A stretch of DNA of 47,383 nt, from contig JAEURH010000015.1 in assembly GCA_016789365.1 (NCBI GenBank), forward strand, positions 1 through 47,383, in the 5' to 3' direction. Numbering within the stretch: position 1 is the stretch's first letter; each line of letters begins with the position of its first letter. Made by a program: the position numbers and the translations under genes. The notes beneath the pieces are model-generated. The model did not search any database and was not told where the DNA came from. It saw only the letters and a list, made by a program, of their open reading frames with translations. Shown in pieces: positions 32,680-41,021 of this stretch. This DNA comes from Anaerolineales bacterium. Lineage in GTDB: Bacteria > Chloroflexota > Anaerolineae > Anaerolineales > Villigracilaceae.

Positions 32680-34491
32680 ATGATGTCTTTTTTGAATCAA
32701 TTTTTAGACCCATCATTATCCGAAAAGCCATTGGGGTTTCGTAGAAACATCCGCCTCGTTTTGTTGACAGGTTTAATCTGTACATGTATTTTGGCATTGC
32801 TCAATTCAAACCGCACAGAAATGCTTTTGTTAGCAGGGTTATTTTTGGTTGCTTTAACCTTAAATCAACTTGGGTATTATTTGTCCGCAAGTTGGTTAAC
32901 GCTCTTTGGCGGGCTGATTATCAATCTGTTCGTCATGTTGCAAAAAAATGGCATCCGTGACACATCTATTTTAGGTTTCATCGTCATCCTCATTTTTGCT
33001 GGGTTAATTGGCGGAACAAAGGGAACATTATCTATTGGTGCTTTGTTAATTATGGGGACATTTATCCTCGGCTATTTTGAAATTCAAGGGATTCTGGTAA
33101 ATCAATTTACACCTTACAATTTTTGGAGAGATTATTACGCAGTTGCTTTTTTAATTTTCTTAATAAGCGGACTTCAATATCTCATTATCAGCCGTTTGAA
33201 TAAAAATATTGTGATTGCAGGGGAAGAAATTCAAGAAAGAAAAAAGGCGGAGGAACAACTGCAACAAAGAATCACTGAGTTAGAGTTTGTACGTGATTTC
33301 AGTGAAATTATCATAGGCAAAAACAACCTTACAGATTTAATAGAAGAAACTGGCAAACACATCCGAGAAGCGTTTCGTGCTTCCAGCATTTTCATTGCCA
33401 TTCACAATCCGCAGACGAATCAAATTCATTTTCCGTATGACGTTGATAATGGGGTGAGAATGCCTGACGTTCCGCTTCAATACGGCAGAGGCTTAACCAG
33501 CAAAGTGATGGAAATGAAAAAATCTTTGGTAATTAATGAGAACTGGATGCACGAATCACTTAAATACAACGCCGTGTATCGAAACAGGAAAATGGCGAAA
33601 TCGTCTATTGCCACACCGATGATGATTCAAGAGCGCGCAATTGGCGTGATTGCGATTGATAATACCGAACGAGAATATGCCTTCACAGAAAATGACGTGC
33701 GTTTATTAGAAACCATCGCCGCAAACTTTGCAGTCGCCATTGAGAACGCACGACTACAAGAATCGATTCAACAAGAATTAATCATCCAAGAAAAACTAGT
33801 TCAGCAACTTGAAAAAAAGAATGAAGAACTAGAGCGTTTCACTTATACCGCCTCACACGATTTGAAAGCCCCATTAATTACCATTCGCGGGTATCTTGGA
33901 TATATTGAAAAAGATGCTAAATCTGGCAATTATCAGCGCTTATTAAGAGATACTCAACGTATTAGTGAAGCCACTGAAAAAATGCACCGCCTATTGAACG
34001 AGTTGCTAGAACTCTCACGAATAGGCAGAATTATAAACAAAGCCGAAGAGGCACTTTTTGCAGATATTGTTCAAGACGCTTTAAAAAGAGTAGAAAATCA
34101 AATTCGAGAAAGAAAAGTAAGAATAAAAGTTGCTGATAGACTTGGAAGTGTGGTTGTAGATAAAGAACGGATGATAGAAGTAGTGCAAAATTTAGTGGAT
34201 AATGCTATCAAGTTTATGGGAAAGCAAACAGACCCAGAAATTGAAATCGGTATAAAAAAACAAGGAAATGAACCCTTTTACTTCATCAAAGATAATGGGA
34301 TTGGGATTAAAAAAGAATTTCACGAAAGAATTTTTGGGCTATTTGATAAATTAGATAGTGAGTCAGAAGGAACAGGCATTGGCTTGGCTTTAGTAAAGCG
34401 AATCATTGAAGTACATGGCGGGAAAATTTGGGTGGAATCAGAAGAAGGCAAAGGAACGGCTTTTTGCTTCACACTTCCCCAATCAATGTAA
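32680..34491 (+). CDS. Membrane sensor histidine kinase with GAF domain
   Basis: The 603-residue protein has about six membrane helices in its first 180 residues, a short coiled coil, a GAF domain (about 220-370), a HisKA domain with H393 in YTASHDLKAPL and a HATPase_c domain with VQNLVDNAIKF, DNGIGI and GTGIGLALV. No receiver domain is attached and no response regulator gene is near, so it is an orphan. The ATG at 32680 is chosen over an upstream TTG frame that runs into the tRNA terminator. CAGAAT lies six bases upstream with TTAACA 18 bases before it, so this too may be leaderless. Confidence 0.85.
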   Translation: MMSFLNQFLDPSLSEKPLGFRRNIRLVLLTGLICTCILALLNSNRTEMLLLAGLFLVALTLNQLGYYLSASWLTLFGGLIINLFVMLQKNGIRDTSILGFIVILIFAGLIGGTKGTLSIGALLIMGTFILGYFEIQGILVNQFTPYNFWRDYYAVAFLIFLISGLQYLIISRLNKNIVIAGEEIQERKKAEEQLQQRITELEFVRDFSEIIIGKNNLTDLIEETGKHIREAFRASSIFIAIHNPQTNQIHFPYDVDNGVRMPDVPLQYGRGLTSKVMEMKKSLVINENWMHESLKYNAVYRNRKMAKSSIATPMMIQERAIGVIAIDNTEREYAFTENDVRLLETIAANFAVAIENARLQESIQQELIIQEKLVQQLEKKNEELERFTYTASHDLKAPLITIRGYLGYIEKDAKSGNYQRLLRDTQRISEATEKMHRLLNELLELSRIGRIINKAEEALFADIVQDALKRVENQIRERKVRIKVADRLGSVVVDKERMIEVVQNLVDNAIKFMGKQTDPEIEIGIKKQGNEPFYFIKDNGIGIKKEFHERIFGLFDKLDSESEGTGIGLALVKRIIEVHGGKIWVESEEGKGTAFCFTLPQSM

Positions 34492-34556
34492 AGAAACTAA
34501 AAACGTTTAATAACGTATGTGATACAACAAAAAAATAAAATCAATATAGGAAACTT

Positions 34557-35387
34557 ATGAACAAAAATATTCGTAATATTATTATCGTGGCATTTTTTAC
34601 AGTTTTCGGGGGCTGGCTTGGCATTTGGCTAAATAACATCACAGGCAATACATCGCCCCCATTAGAAAGTTTAGGCGCATTGGTCTGGCTTACATCTCCC
34701 GCATTCGCTGGATTTTTCTTTCGAGCATTTGGTGGTGATGGCTGGAAAGATTCAGGCTTTGGATTAAATTTCCGCGAGGGTTGGAAGTGGTATCTACTAG
34801 CGATTTTTATTTACCCACTCGCCTCTCTCTTGACCTTCATCTTGGGTACTGCTTTCGGCATTATCTCTGCTGATGGATTCGCACAACAAGGCTTTTCTGC
34901 TTATCTTTCAATTGTAGGTTTCACATTCGTTGGTTCGTTAATGAAAAACTTCTTTGAAGAATTTGCATGGAGAAGTTATTTCACACCGCGTTTTGAAGCA
35001 ATCAAGATGCACCCTATTTTGAATCATTTCATTACAGGCGTTTTGTGGTGGTCTTGGCATTTACCTTATTACTATTACTTTTTAGATAGAGCCGTTTTGG
35101 AAAGCGCAATCACAACTACTATTCCAGTTTTTCTTGTTCTCGCTTTTATTGTGCAATTCCCAACCTCAATCTTATTTGGTGAATTGCGCCTACTCAGCAA
35201 ATCTACATGGACAGTTTTTCTATTACACAATGTTCTCAATGCAATCAGTTTGCCTTTGTTCATCAACGGATTCATTGAGGCGAATGGAAACTTGGCAGTT
35301 ATCTTCTCCCCAACAAATGATGGTTTGTTGGTAGCACTTTTGTTTGGCGTTGCAGGTTGGATGTTATACAAGCATCGAACTAAATAA
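34557..35387 (+). CDS. CPBP-family (Abi) intramembrane metalloprotease-like protein
   Basis: The 276-residue polytopic protein has the CPBP/Rce1 motifs: EEFAWRSYF near residue 142 (the EExxxR motif), TGVLWWSWHLPYYYY near 163 and HNVLNAISLPLF near 226. These carry the glutamate and histidine residues of the putative active site. The family processes membrane proteins or protects from bacteriocins; the target is unknown. The gene stands alone between a sensor kinase and a convergent aminotransferase. Confidence 0.83.
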   Translation: MNKNIRNIIIVAFFTVFGGWLGIWLNNITGNTSPPLESLGALVWLTSPAFAGFFFRAFGGDGWKDSGFGLNFREGWKWYLLAIFIYPLASLLTFILGTAFGIISADGFAQQGFSAYLSIVGFTFVGSLMKNFFEEFAWRSYFTPRFEAIKMHPILNHFITGVLWWSWHLPYYYYFLDRAVLESAITTTIPVFLVLAFIVQFPTSILFGELRLLSKSTWTVFLLHNVLNAISLPLFINGFIEANGNLAVIFSPTNDGLLVALLFGVAGWMLYKHRTK

Positions 35388-35417
35388 TTTTGTAGGTCAC
35401 GTTTTCAAGGTGGCAAA

Positions 35418-36773
35418 CTACATTAACGATTCAACTGCTTCCCTAAAAGTTTTGGTGTGATAATTCACATCTTCCTCTGTGGTTTCAGGTGAGATTAATG
35501 CCATGTTGTGAAAGGGAGTCATTAAGATTCCGCGATTCAAAGTGTATAAGTGCATGTATCGGTCAAGTTCGTGGTCAATGGCGGCATGAGCTTCACCACC
35601 GTTTTTGGGCGGAGTTGGGCGAAACCAATATTCAGAACGGTTGCCAAGTTGCTTCACAATCCACGGCAGTTCAAATTCTTGAATAACTGATTCCACACCT
35701 GCTGTGAATTTTTCTTGCAGTGCAATTGCTTTTGTATAAAATTCTTCAGTTAAAACATTTTGTAATGTGGCTTTCATCGCCGCAATAGACAAAGCATTGC
35801 CTGCTAATGTGCCACCAATTCCACCAACATCAGCATCATCTACATTTAATTTCTTAGCAAAGGCTTGAGATATTTCTTCAGTGAATCCATACACAGCGGC
35901 GGGAACGCCTGAGGCAAGTGGTTTGCCGAGGGTTAAGAAATCAGGTTGAAGGTCGAATGAAGCGGTGTATCCGCCTGGACTCGTGCATATCGTGTGAGTC
36001 TCATCAATGATTAAACAAGTTCCGTATTTGCGAGTCATCTCACGAAGCGAATCGTGATAACCTTTTTGCGGATGAATGATTCCGATGTTGGTCATCACGG
36101 GTTCAGCAAGCACTGCGGCAACATCACGCGCGGATAATGCAGTTTCAAGCGCGGCAATATCATTGAATTCAATTACTTTTGTGGTCTCACGTGGGTCAAC
36201 TTGCGGACCCATATTGTTGGGTCGAGACATCGGCGTTCCCTCTTCATCAAGCGTGATAAATGTTTCATCAACAGAACCGTGATAACAATAATTGAAAACT
36301 AAGATTTTTTGGCGACCTGTTAATAAACGCGACATGCGAAGTACAAAACGATTCGCATCGGTAGCAGTGAGTGCAAATTGCCAATATGGAAGTTTGAAGC
36401 GACGTTGTAATTCTTCGCCTACCCAAATCACATCTTCATACGGAAGCATGAGCGTGATGCCTTTTTCAATTTGATTTTTGATTGCATCAACCGTTGCGTT
36501 TGGTGAATGACCTGTCATTGCGCCAGTGTCGCCAAGACAAAAATCAATGTATGAATTTCCATCTACATCCGTGAAATGTGCGCCTTTCGCTTCTTTGACA
36601 AAGACTGGAAATGAGCCTGCCCAACGAATCATCCATAACATGGGAACGCCACCGTGTAAAGATTTTCTGGCACGTTGATATAACTCAAAAGATTTAAGAT
36701 GTGTTTTGTGGAAGAGCGTTTCTTCTTTTTCAAGCAAAGATTTTAAATTTGTGCGATTTACAGAGTTTGCCAT
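35418..36773 (-). CDS. Class III PLP aminotransferase (glutamate-1-semialdehyde-mutase-like group)
   Basis: The 451-residue enzyme has the class III pattern: the PLP-phosphate region GxSGA is replaced by ALTATDANR near residue 136, NYCYHGSVDE near 161, the PLP-ring aspartate D258 in LIIDETHT, and the Schiff-base lysine K284 in TLGKPLASGV. The N-terminal layout (DVDGNSYIDFCLGDTGAMTGHSP) matches the GSA-aminomutase-like group. Members move an amino group between a substrate and an acceptor or within one molecule; the substrate is unknown. The gene is transcribed towards the CPBP gene. Confidence 0.85.
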   Translation of the reverse strand: MANSVNRTNLKSLLEKEETLFHKTHLKSFELYQRARKSLHGGVPMLWMIRWAGSFPVFVKEAKGAHFTDVDGNSYIDFCLGDTGAMTGHSPNATVDAIKNQIEKGITLMLPYEDVIWVGEELQRRFKLPYWQFALTATDANRFVLRMSRLLTGRQKILVFNYCYHGSVDETFITLDEEGTPMSRPNNMGPQVDPRETTKVIEFNDIAALETALSARDVAAVLAEPVMTNIGIIHPQKGYHDSLREMTRKYGTCLIIDETHTICTSPGGYTASFDLQPDFLTLGKPLASGVPAAVYGFTEEISQAFAKKLNVDDADVGGIGGTLAGNALSIAAMKATLQNVLTEEFYTKAIALQEKFTAGVESVIQEFELPWIVKQLGNRSEYWFRPTPPKNGGEAHAAIDHELDRYMHLYTLNRGILMTPFHNMALISPETTEEDVNYHTKTFREAVESLM

Positions 36774-36882
36774 GTTGTCATCCTTAAGGTGGGGTTGCCA
36801 AAGTGTGTGAAGAGTTGTATATTATCTCTTAATACTATGGGATATAAAGTAATCTTGCTTGTTTACCTCGGAGAAACCAAAT

Positions 36883-37980
36883 ATGAATGAATTTTCACTG
36901 GCTGAATTGCTTGATTCTATCGGACCGAATACGAATTTCAAGTTGTTTCCTTATTATGCCAAATGCTTTGATTTGATTCCTTCTACGATAAAAATTCATT
37001 TACAAGAGGATGGCACAAAGGAAAAAGCCACCAAAATTTTAGAAGAACTTGAACTCGATAAGTATGCGTTTGAGCCTGTGTTAAAAAACTGGCGGACTGA
37101 GAATTCAAAAGATGCGCAACCTTCGGAAGATTTTGTGTATGAATATGTTTTCAAGAGCGAATCACATCAGATGCTGATTCATTTTTTGGCACAACGTAAT
37201 TTTATGCAGATTCATTTTTTGTATAACTTGCATGACCTTGAAACCGAAAAGTGGATTTTAGAAGTTAATCACAGTCTGCGTGCCAAATATGGCAGTGAAA
37301 AGAAGCCTGGCTTTAAGGTTTTGGTTTCTAGTGAAGGCAGATTTTATACCGATGACATTGACACAATTGACTTTGAGTCGGTGGATATTAATGAACTCTA
37401 CAACGATGATTTTGCCGAAGTTGACCAAATCATTTCGCAGTCTTTGCAAAAGAATGAATCTGGGATGATTCTTTTGCATGGTGAGCCTGGTACAGGGAAA
37501 ACCACTTACATTAAGCATTTGATTTGTAAACATCAAGACAAACAATTTATTTTTATTCAAAATGATTTTGTGCGCGATTTATTAAATCCGTCTTTTGTGT
37601 TTTTCCTTTTGCAAAATAAAAACTCAATTTTGTTAATCGAAGATGCTGAAAAAGTGGTCATTTCACGCGAGAGTTCATCAAATGATTCAGTTGTTTCTAC
37701 AATCTTGCAATTGACCGACGGTTTGTTCAGTGATTATCTCAATATCAAAATCATTTGTACTTTCAATACCAACATTGAACGAATTGATAAGGCTTTGCTC
37801 AGAAAAGGCAGAATGATTGCAAAGTATAAATTCACAGCCTTATCTGCCGAAAAAACGAAAGCACTCGCTACCAAACTCGGTTTTGAAAATGTGACTGGAA
37901 GTATGACTCTAGCAGATATTTTCGGGTCAGATAAAAAGGATTTTAAAGACCCTGAGAAAAAAAATATTGGGTTTTCTTAA
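36883..37980 (+). CDS. AAA+ ATPase with an uncharacterised N-terminal domain
   Basis: The 365-residue protein has an N-terminal region of ~190 residues that I do not recognise and a C-terminal AAA core. Walker A HGEPGTGKTT is near residue 199, Walker B ILLIEDAE near 247, and an arginine-finger-like segment LLRKGRM is near 305. The core looks like BCS1/SpoVK-type ATPases. The role is unknown. The frame could start at a TTG at 36859, but GGAG seven bases upstream of the ATG at 36883 supports the shorter form. It is alone on the plus strand between two minus-strand aminotransferase genes and ends in a strong two-way hairpin. Confidence 0.75.
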   Translation: MNEFSLAELLDSIGPNTNFKLFPYYAKCFDLIPSTIKIHLQEDGTKEKATKILEELELDKYAFEPVLKNWRTENSKDAQPSEDFVYEYVFKSESHQMLIHFLAQRNFMQIHFLYNLHDLETEKWILEVNHSLRAKYGSEKKPGFKVLVSSEGRFYTDDIDTIDFESVDINELYNDDFAEVDQIISQSLQKNESGMILLHGEPGTGKTTYIKHLICKHQDKQFIFIQNDFVRDLLNPSFVFFLLQNKNSILLIEDAEKVVISRESSSNDSVVSTILQLTDGLFSDYLNIKIICTFNTNIERIDKALLRKGRMIAKYKFTALSAEKTKALATKLGFENVTGSMTLADIFGSDKKDFKDPEKKNIGFS

Positions 37981-37981
37981 A

Positions 37982-38010
37982 GTAGAGACACGGCGACGCC
38001 GTGTCTCTAC
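37982..38010. terminator. Two-way terminator made of a compact GACACGGCGA palindrome
   Basis: Fourteen-base perfect arms (GTAGAGACACGGCG and reverse complement) meet at a single base, and a T-tract follows on the plus strand. It lies between the stop codons of two convergent genes, three bases before the minus-strand stop. The core is the same as in the element at 26319-26378, so this palindrome type is reused. Confidence 0.72.
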
Positions 38011-38013
38011 TTT

Positions 38014-39300
38014 TTATTTAATTACTTCTTTCAAAGACTCGCTAAAAATTTTCAAACCATCATTAATTTGTTCGGTAGTGACATTCAAGGGCGGAATCCA
38101 ACGCAAAGTATTGTCATACGTTCCGCAAGAAAGTAACAGCAAACCTTTTTCTTCCGCGGAGTGAATCACATCTTTGACCAATTGTTTTGCTTTGGCTTGC
38201 TTGCCATCTACAATAAATTCTGTACCAACCATCAAACCTTTGCCACGCACATCACCAATTTGCGGATATTCCTCTTGCAATTTTCGCAAGCCAGTCATTA
38301 ATTGGATTCCTTTGTCGGCGGCATTTTCAATCATTTTTTCTTCACGCATGGCATGGATGGTAGCGGCTCCAGCCGCGCAGGCGATGGCGTTTCCGCCGTA
38401 TGTTCCACCAACTGAACCTACTTCCAGCTTTTTCATAATATCGGTTCGAGAGAAAACACCAGATAGCGGCATACCCGAAGCGATTCCTTTGGCAACAGTC
38501 ATAATGTCGGGCAGAATATCATAATGTTCAAAAGCAAACCACTTCCCCGTTCGTCCGAAGCCTGATTGCACTTCATCAAGAATTAACATGATGCCATGCT
38601 TATCACAAATTTCGCGCAAGCCTTTCATAAAAGATTTCGGTGGAGCAATATAGCCACCTTCACCCAAAACAGTTTCAATCAAGATGGCGGCGGTTTCTTT
38701 CGGTGAAGTTTGCGAAGCGAGTAAATATTCCAATTGCTCCAAACAATATTGGCTGGCTTCTTCTTCGCTCATTTTCATATTGAACGCATACGGAAATGGC
38801 GAAACATAAATGCCTGCTGGCAACGGCGCAAAGCCTGAACGATAAATTGTTTTTGATGTAGTGAGAGCCATTGCGGCATGAGTTCTTCCATGAAATGAGC
38901 CGTTGAAGACAATCACGTTTTGTCTGCCAGTAGCAATTTTGGCAATTTTGACGGCATTCTCTAACGCCTCTGCACCAGAGTTTGCAAAATAAAATGAATC
39001 AATCGGAGCGGGTAGCACTTTGCGAAGTTCTTCGATTAATTGCAACATCGGTTTATGAACTACGATGTTGATTTGAGCATGTAAAAACAAACCTGCTTGC
39101 TCTCGAATCGCTTCGACAACTTTCGGGTGGCAGTGACCTGTATTAGTCACACCGATTCCGCTTGTGAAGTCTAAAAGTTTTTTGCCATCATCGGTATAGA
39201 TATAAGAACCTTCGGCTCTTTCTGCTACAAAGTTAAAGATGCGACTCCACGCAGGAGTGATATGAGGGAAGTTATTTTCGTAAAGGGTGTTTGTAGGCAT
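38014..39300 (-). CDS. Class III aminotransferase (4-aminobutyrate / putrescine aminotransferase-like)
   Basis: The 428-residue PLP enzyme has FYFANSGAEALENAVKIA near residue 103, HGRTHAAMAL near 138, D242 in LILDEVQSGFGRTG and the Schiff-base lysine K271 in AKGIASGMPLS. The RGKGLMVGTE segment is in the C-terminal part. It matches the GabT/PuuE/PatA group, which uses GABA or diamines as donor. A gamma-aminobutyraldehyde dehydrogenase-like gene lies next upstream on the same strand, 155 bases away, so the two probably act in sequence. A weak Shine-Dalgarno site is present. Confidence 0.85.
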   Translation of the reverse strand: MPTNTLYENNFPHITPAWSRIFNFVAERAEGSYIYTDDGKKLLDFTSGIGVTNTGHCHPKVVEAIREQAGLFLHAQINIVVHKPMLQLIEELRKVLPAPIDSFYFANSGAEALENAVKIAKIATGRQNVIVFNGSFHGRTHAAMALTTSKTIYRSGFAPLPAGIYVSPFPYAFNMKMSEEEASQYCLEQLEYLLASQTSPKETAAILIETVLGEGGYIAPPKSFMKGLREICDKHGIMLILDEVQSGFGRTGKWFAFEHYDILPDIMTVAKGIASGMPLSGVFSRTDIMKKLEVGSVGGTYGGNAIACAAGAATIHAMREEKMIENAADKGIQLMTGLRKLQEEYPQIGDVRGKGLMVGTEFIVDGKQAKAKQLVKDVIHSAEEKGLLLLSCGTYDNTLRWIPPLNVTTEQINDGLKIFSESLKEVIK

Positions 39301-39362
39301 TGGTAACTTTCTGGTAAGTTGGTAAACTAGTAAATTAGTGATTGGTAATTAGAGGATTAAGA

Positions 39363-39397
39363 AAATTGGGATGAGGCGATGAAATTCATCCCAATTT
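39363..39397. repeat. Inverted repeat, AAATTGGGATGA type
   Basis: Twelve-base perfect arms (AAATTGGGATGA/TCATCCCAATTT) with an 11-base loop lie in the 155-base gap between aminotransferase and ALDH genes. The right flank repeats AATCACGCATCACGAATTACG-like words, and the left flank has a matching TTAGTGATTGGTAATTAG. The whole gap may be one element. No gene is seen here. Confidence 0.7.
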
Positions 39398-39455
39398 ACG
39401 AATCACGCATCACGAATTACGAACACACAATTCTTCAATTTCCTAATTCTCTCTT

Positions 39456-40898
39456 TTAACTTTGTGCAATCATCACATGCTTGGTGATTTGATAATCGCC
39501 AATTGCTTCGGCGGATAAGTCTTTGCCGAAACCAGATTGCTTGAAACCACCATGCGGCGTTTCAGAGGTCAAAGGTAAGTGGTCATTCACCCAAACAGTA
39601 CCAAACTCCAATTCAGATGAGAGGCGCATGGCACGTCCAATGTCGCGGGTGAAGATAGAAGCCGCAAGTCCGTACAACACGTCATTGCCTTTGCTCAACG
39701 CATCGGCTTCATCTGTAAATTCTTGCACGGTAATGACTGGACCAAACACTTCTTGTTGCACAATTTCAGAATCTTGTTTTACATTGCCAATCACAGTCGG
39801 CTCGAAGAAATATCCTTTATCAAAACCTTTTGGCGTGCCACCACCTGTTAAGATTTTTGCACCAGCGGCTTTTGCACGTTCAACAAAACCAGCCACACGC
39901 TCTTTTTGCACACCTGAAATCAATGGACCCATTTGAACACCATCTTCAAACGGAAGACCAACTTTGACATTTTTCATGGCTTCGACAACCGCTTCTTGCA
40001 TGACCTTCAACTTGCTTTTTTCAACATAGAGTCTGGTTGCTGCCGTGCAGTCTTGACCTGTGTTCAAGAATGCCGCCATAGATGCTTTTGCGGCAACAAG
40101 TTCTGGGTCTGAATCATCAAAGACAATGAATGGAGCCTTACCACCGAGTTCAAGATGAACACGCTTCAATGTATCAGCCGCGGTCTTCATAATTTTCTTA
40201 CCAGTTCCAGTGGAACCTGTGAGGCTGACCATGCGAACATCTGGATGTTCAACAATGGCTTGACCTGTATCATTGCCACCAGTGACGATATTCACAACGC
40301 CGTCGGGAATTCCTGCTTCTTTAACAAATTCACCAAGCATCAGCGTAGTGAGAGGCGTGCCGGGCGCAGGTTTAAGCACGATGGTGCAACCAGCCGCAAG
40401 TGCTGGACCAATCTTCCAAGCCGCCATCATAAATGGATAATTCCATGGCGCAACTTGACCGACGACACCAACTGGCTCACGGCGATACATAGAGGTATAG
40501 CCTGACATATATTCGCCAGCATGTGAACCATGTGTATCACGCGCGGCACTTGCAAAGAAGCGTAGGTTATCTACTGCAAAAGGAATATCACCACCTAGAC
40601 TTACAAAAGCATAAGGCTTACCTGTGTTTTCAGATTCAAGTTTTGCAATTGCTTCCATGTTGGCTTCGATAATATCTGCCAATTTCCAAATTGCTTTAGA
40701 GCGGTCTGCTGGCGTTTTCTTTGACCAGCGTCCATCATAAAAAGCAACTTTTGCGGCTTGCACAGCACGGTCAACATCTTCGCGGCTGGCATCTACAACT
40801 TCTGCAATTTTATTGCCTGTTGTAGGGTCTTCAATTGACATCATCTTGCCACCCTTTGAGTCTTGCCACTTGCCATCAATCCAAAGTTTGTGTTCCAT
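39456..40898 (-). CDS. Aldehyde dehydrogenase, gamma-aminobutyraldehyde/betaine aldehyde type
   Basis: The 480-residue NAD(P)-dependent ALDH has the active-site E250 in LELGGKAP, C284 in NTGQDCTAATR, and VAPWNYPFMMAAWKIGPALAAGC near 149. The GQDCTA pattern is typical of the YdcW/PatD gamma-aminobutyraldehyde group, so it should oxidise an amino-aldehyde to the amino acid. It would act next to the adjacent aminotransferase in polyamine or GABA catabolism. AAGGAG lies before the ATG. It is followed downstream by that aminotransferase gene. Confidence 0.88.
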   Translation of the reverse strand: MEHKLWIDGKWQDSKGGKMMSIEDPTTGNKIAEVVDASREDVDRAVQAAKVAFYDGRWSKKTPADRSKAIWKLADIIEANMEAIAKLESENTGKPYAFVSLGGDIPFAVDNLRFFASAARDTHGSHAGEYMSGYTSMYRREPVGVVGQVAPWNYPFMMAAWKIGPALAAGCTIVLKPAPGTPLTTLMLGEFVKEAGIPDGVVNIVTGGNDTGQAIVEHPDVRMVSLTGSTGTGKKIMKTAADTLKRVHLELGGKAPFIVFDDSDPELVAAKASMAAFLNTGQDCTAATRLYVEKSKLKVMQEAVVEAMKNVKVGLPFEDGVQMGPLISGVQKERVAGFVERAKAAGAKILTGGGTPKGFDKGYFFEPTVIGNVKQDSEIVQQEVFGPVITVQEFTDEADALSKGNDVLYGLAASIFTRDIGRAMRLSSELEFGTVWVNDHLPLTSETPHGGFKQSGFGKDLSAEAIGDYQITKHVMIAQS

Positions 40899-40944
40899 GA
40901 TTCTCTCCTTAAATTCTTAATGGATGTCGTTACTTTTTTAATTC

Positions 40945-41012
40945 ACCAGAGATAAACGGAGATGAACTGAGATTTTAGTTTTTATCTTTGTTTATCTCTG
41001 TCCATCTCTGGT
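40945..41012. repeat. Long inverted repeat, ACCAGAGAT type
   Basis: Outer arms ACCAGAGAT (40945-40953)/ATCTCTGGT (41004-41012) and inner GATAAAC/GTTTATC form a hairpin in the gap between the two ALDH genes. The style is the same as at 4315-4384. Confidence 0.78.
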
Positions 41013-41021
41013 TTTAATTTC

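Noticed and set aside
39523-39936. A 137-residue plus-strand open frame antisense to an aldehyde dehydrogenase
   Set aside because: The conserved ALDH motifs on the minus strand explain the region; the antisense frame is a codon-bias shadow.
3829-41012. A CRISPR array made of the repeated palindromes
   Set aside because: The repeats are single copies at far-apart gene gaps and have no regular spacers; no cas genes are present.
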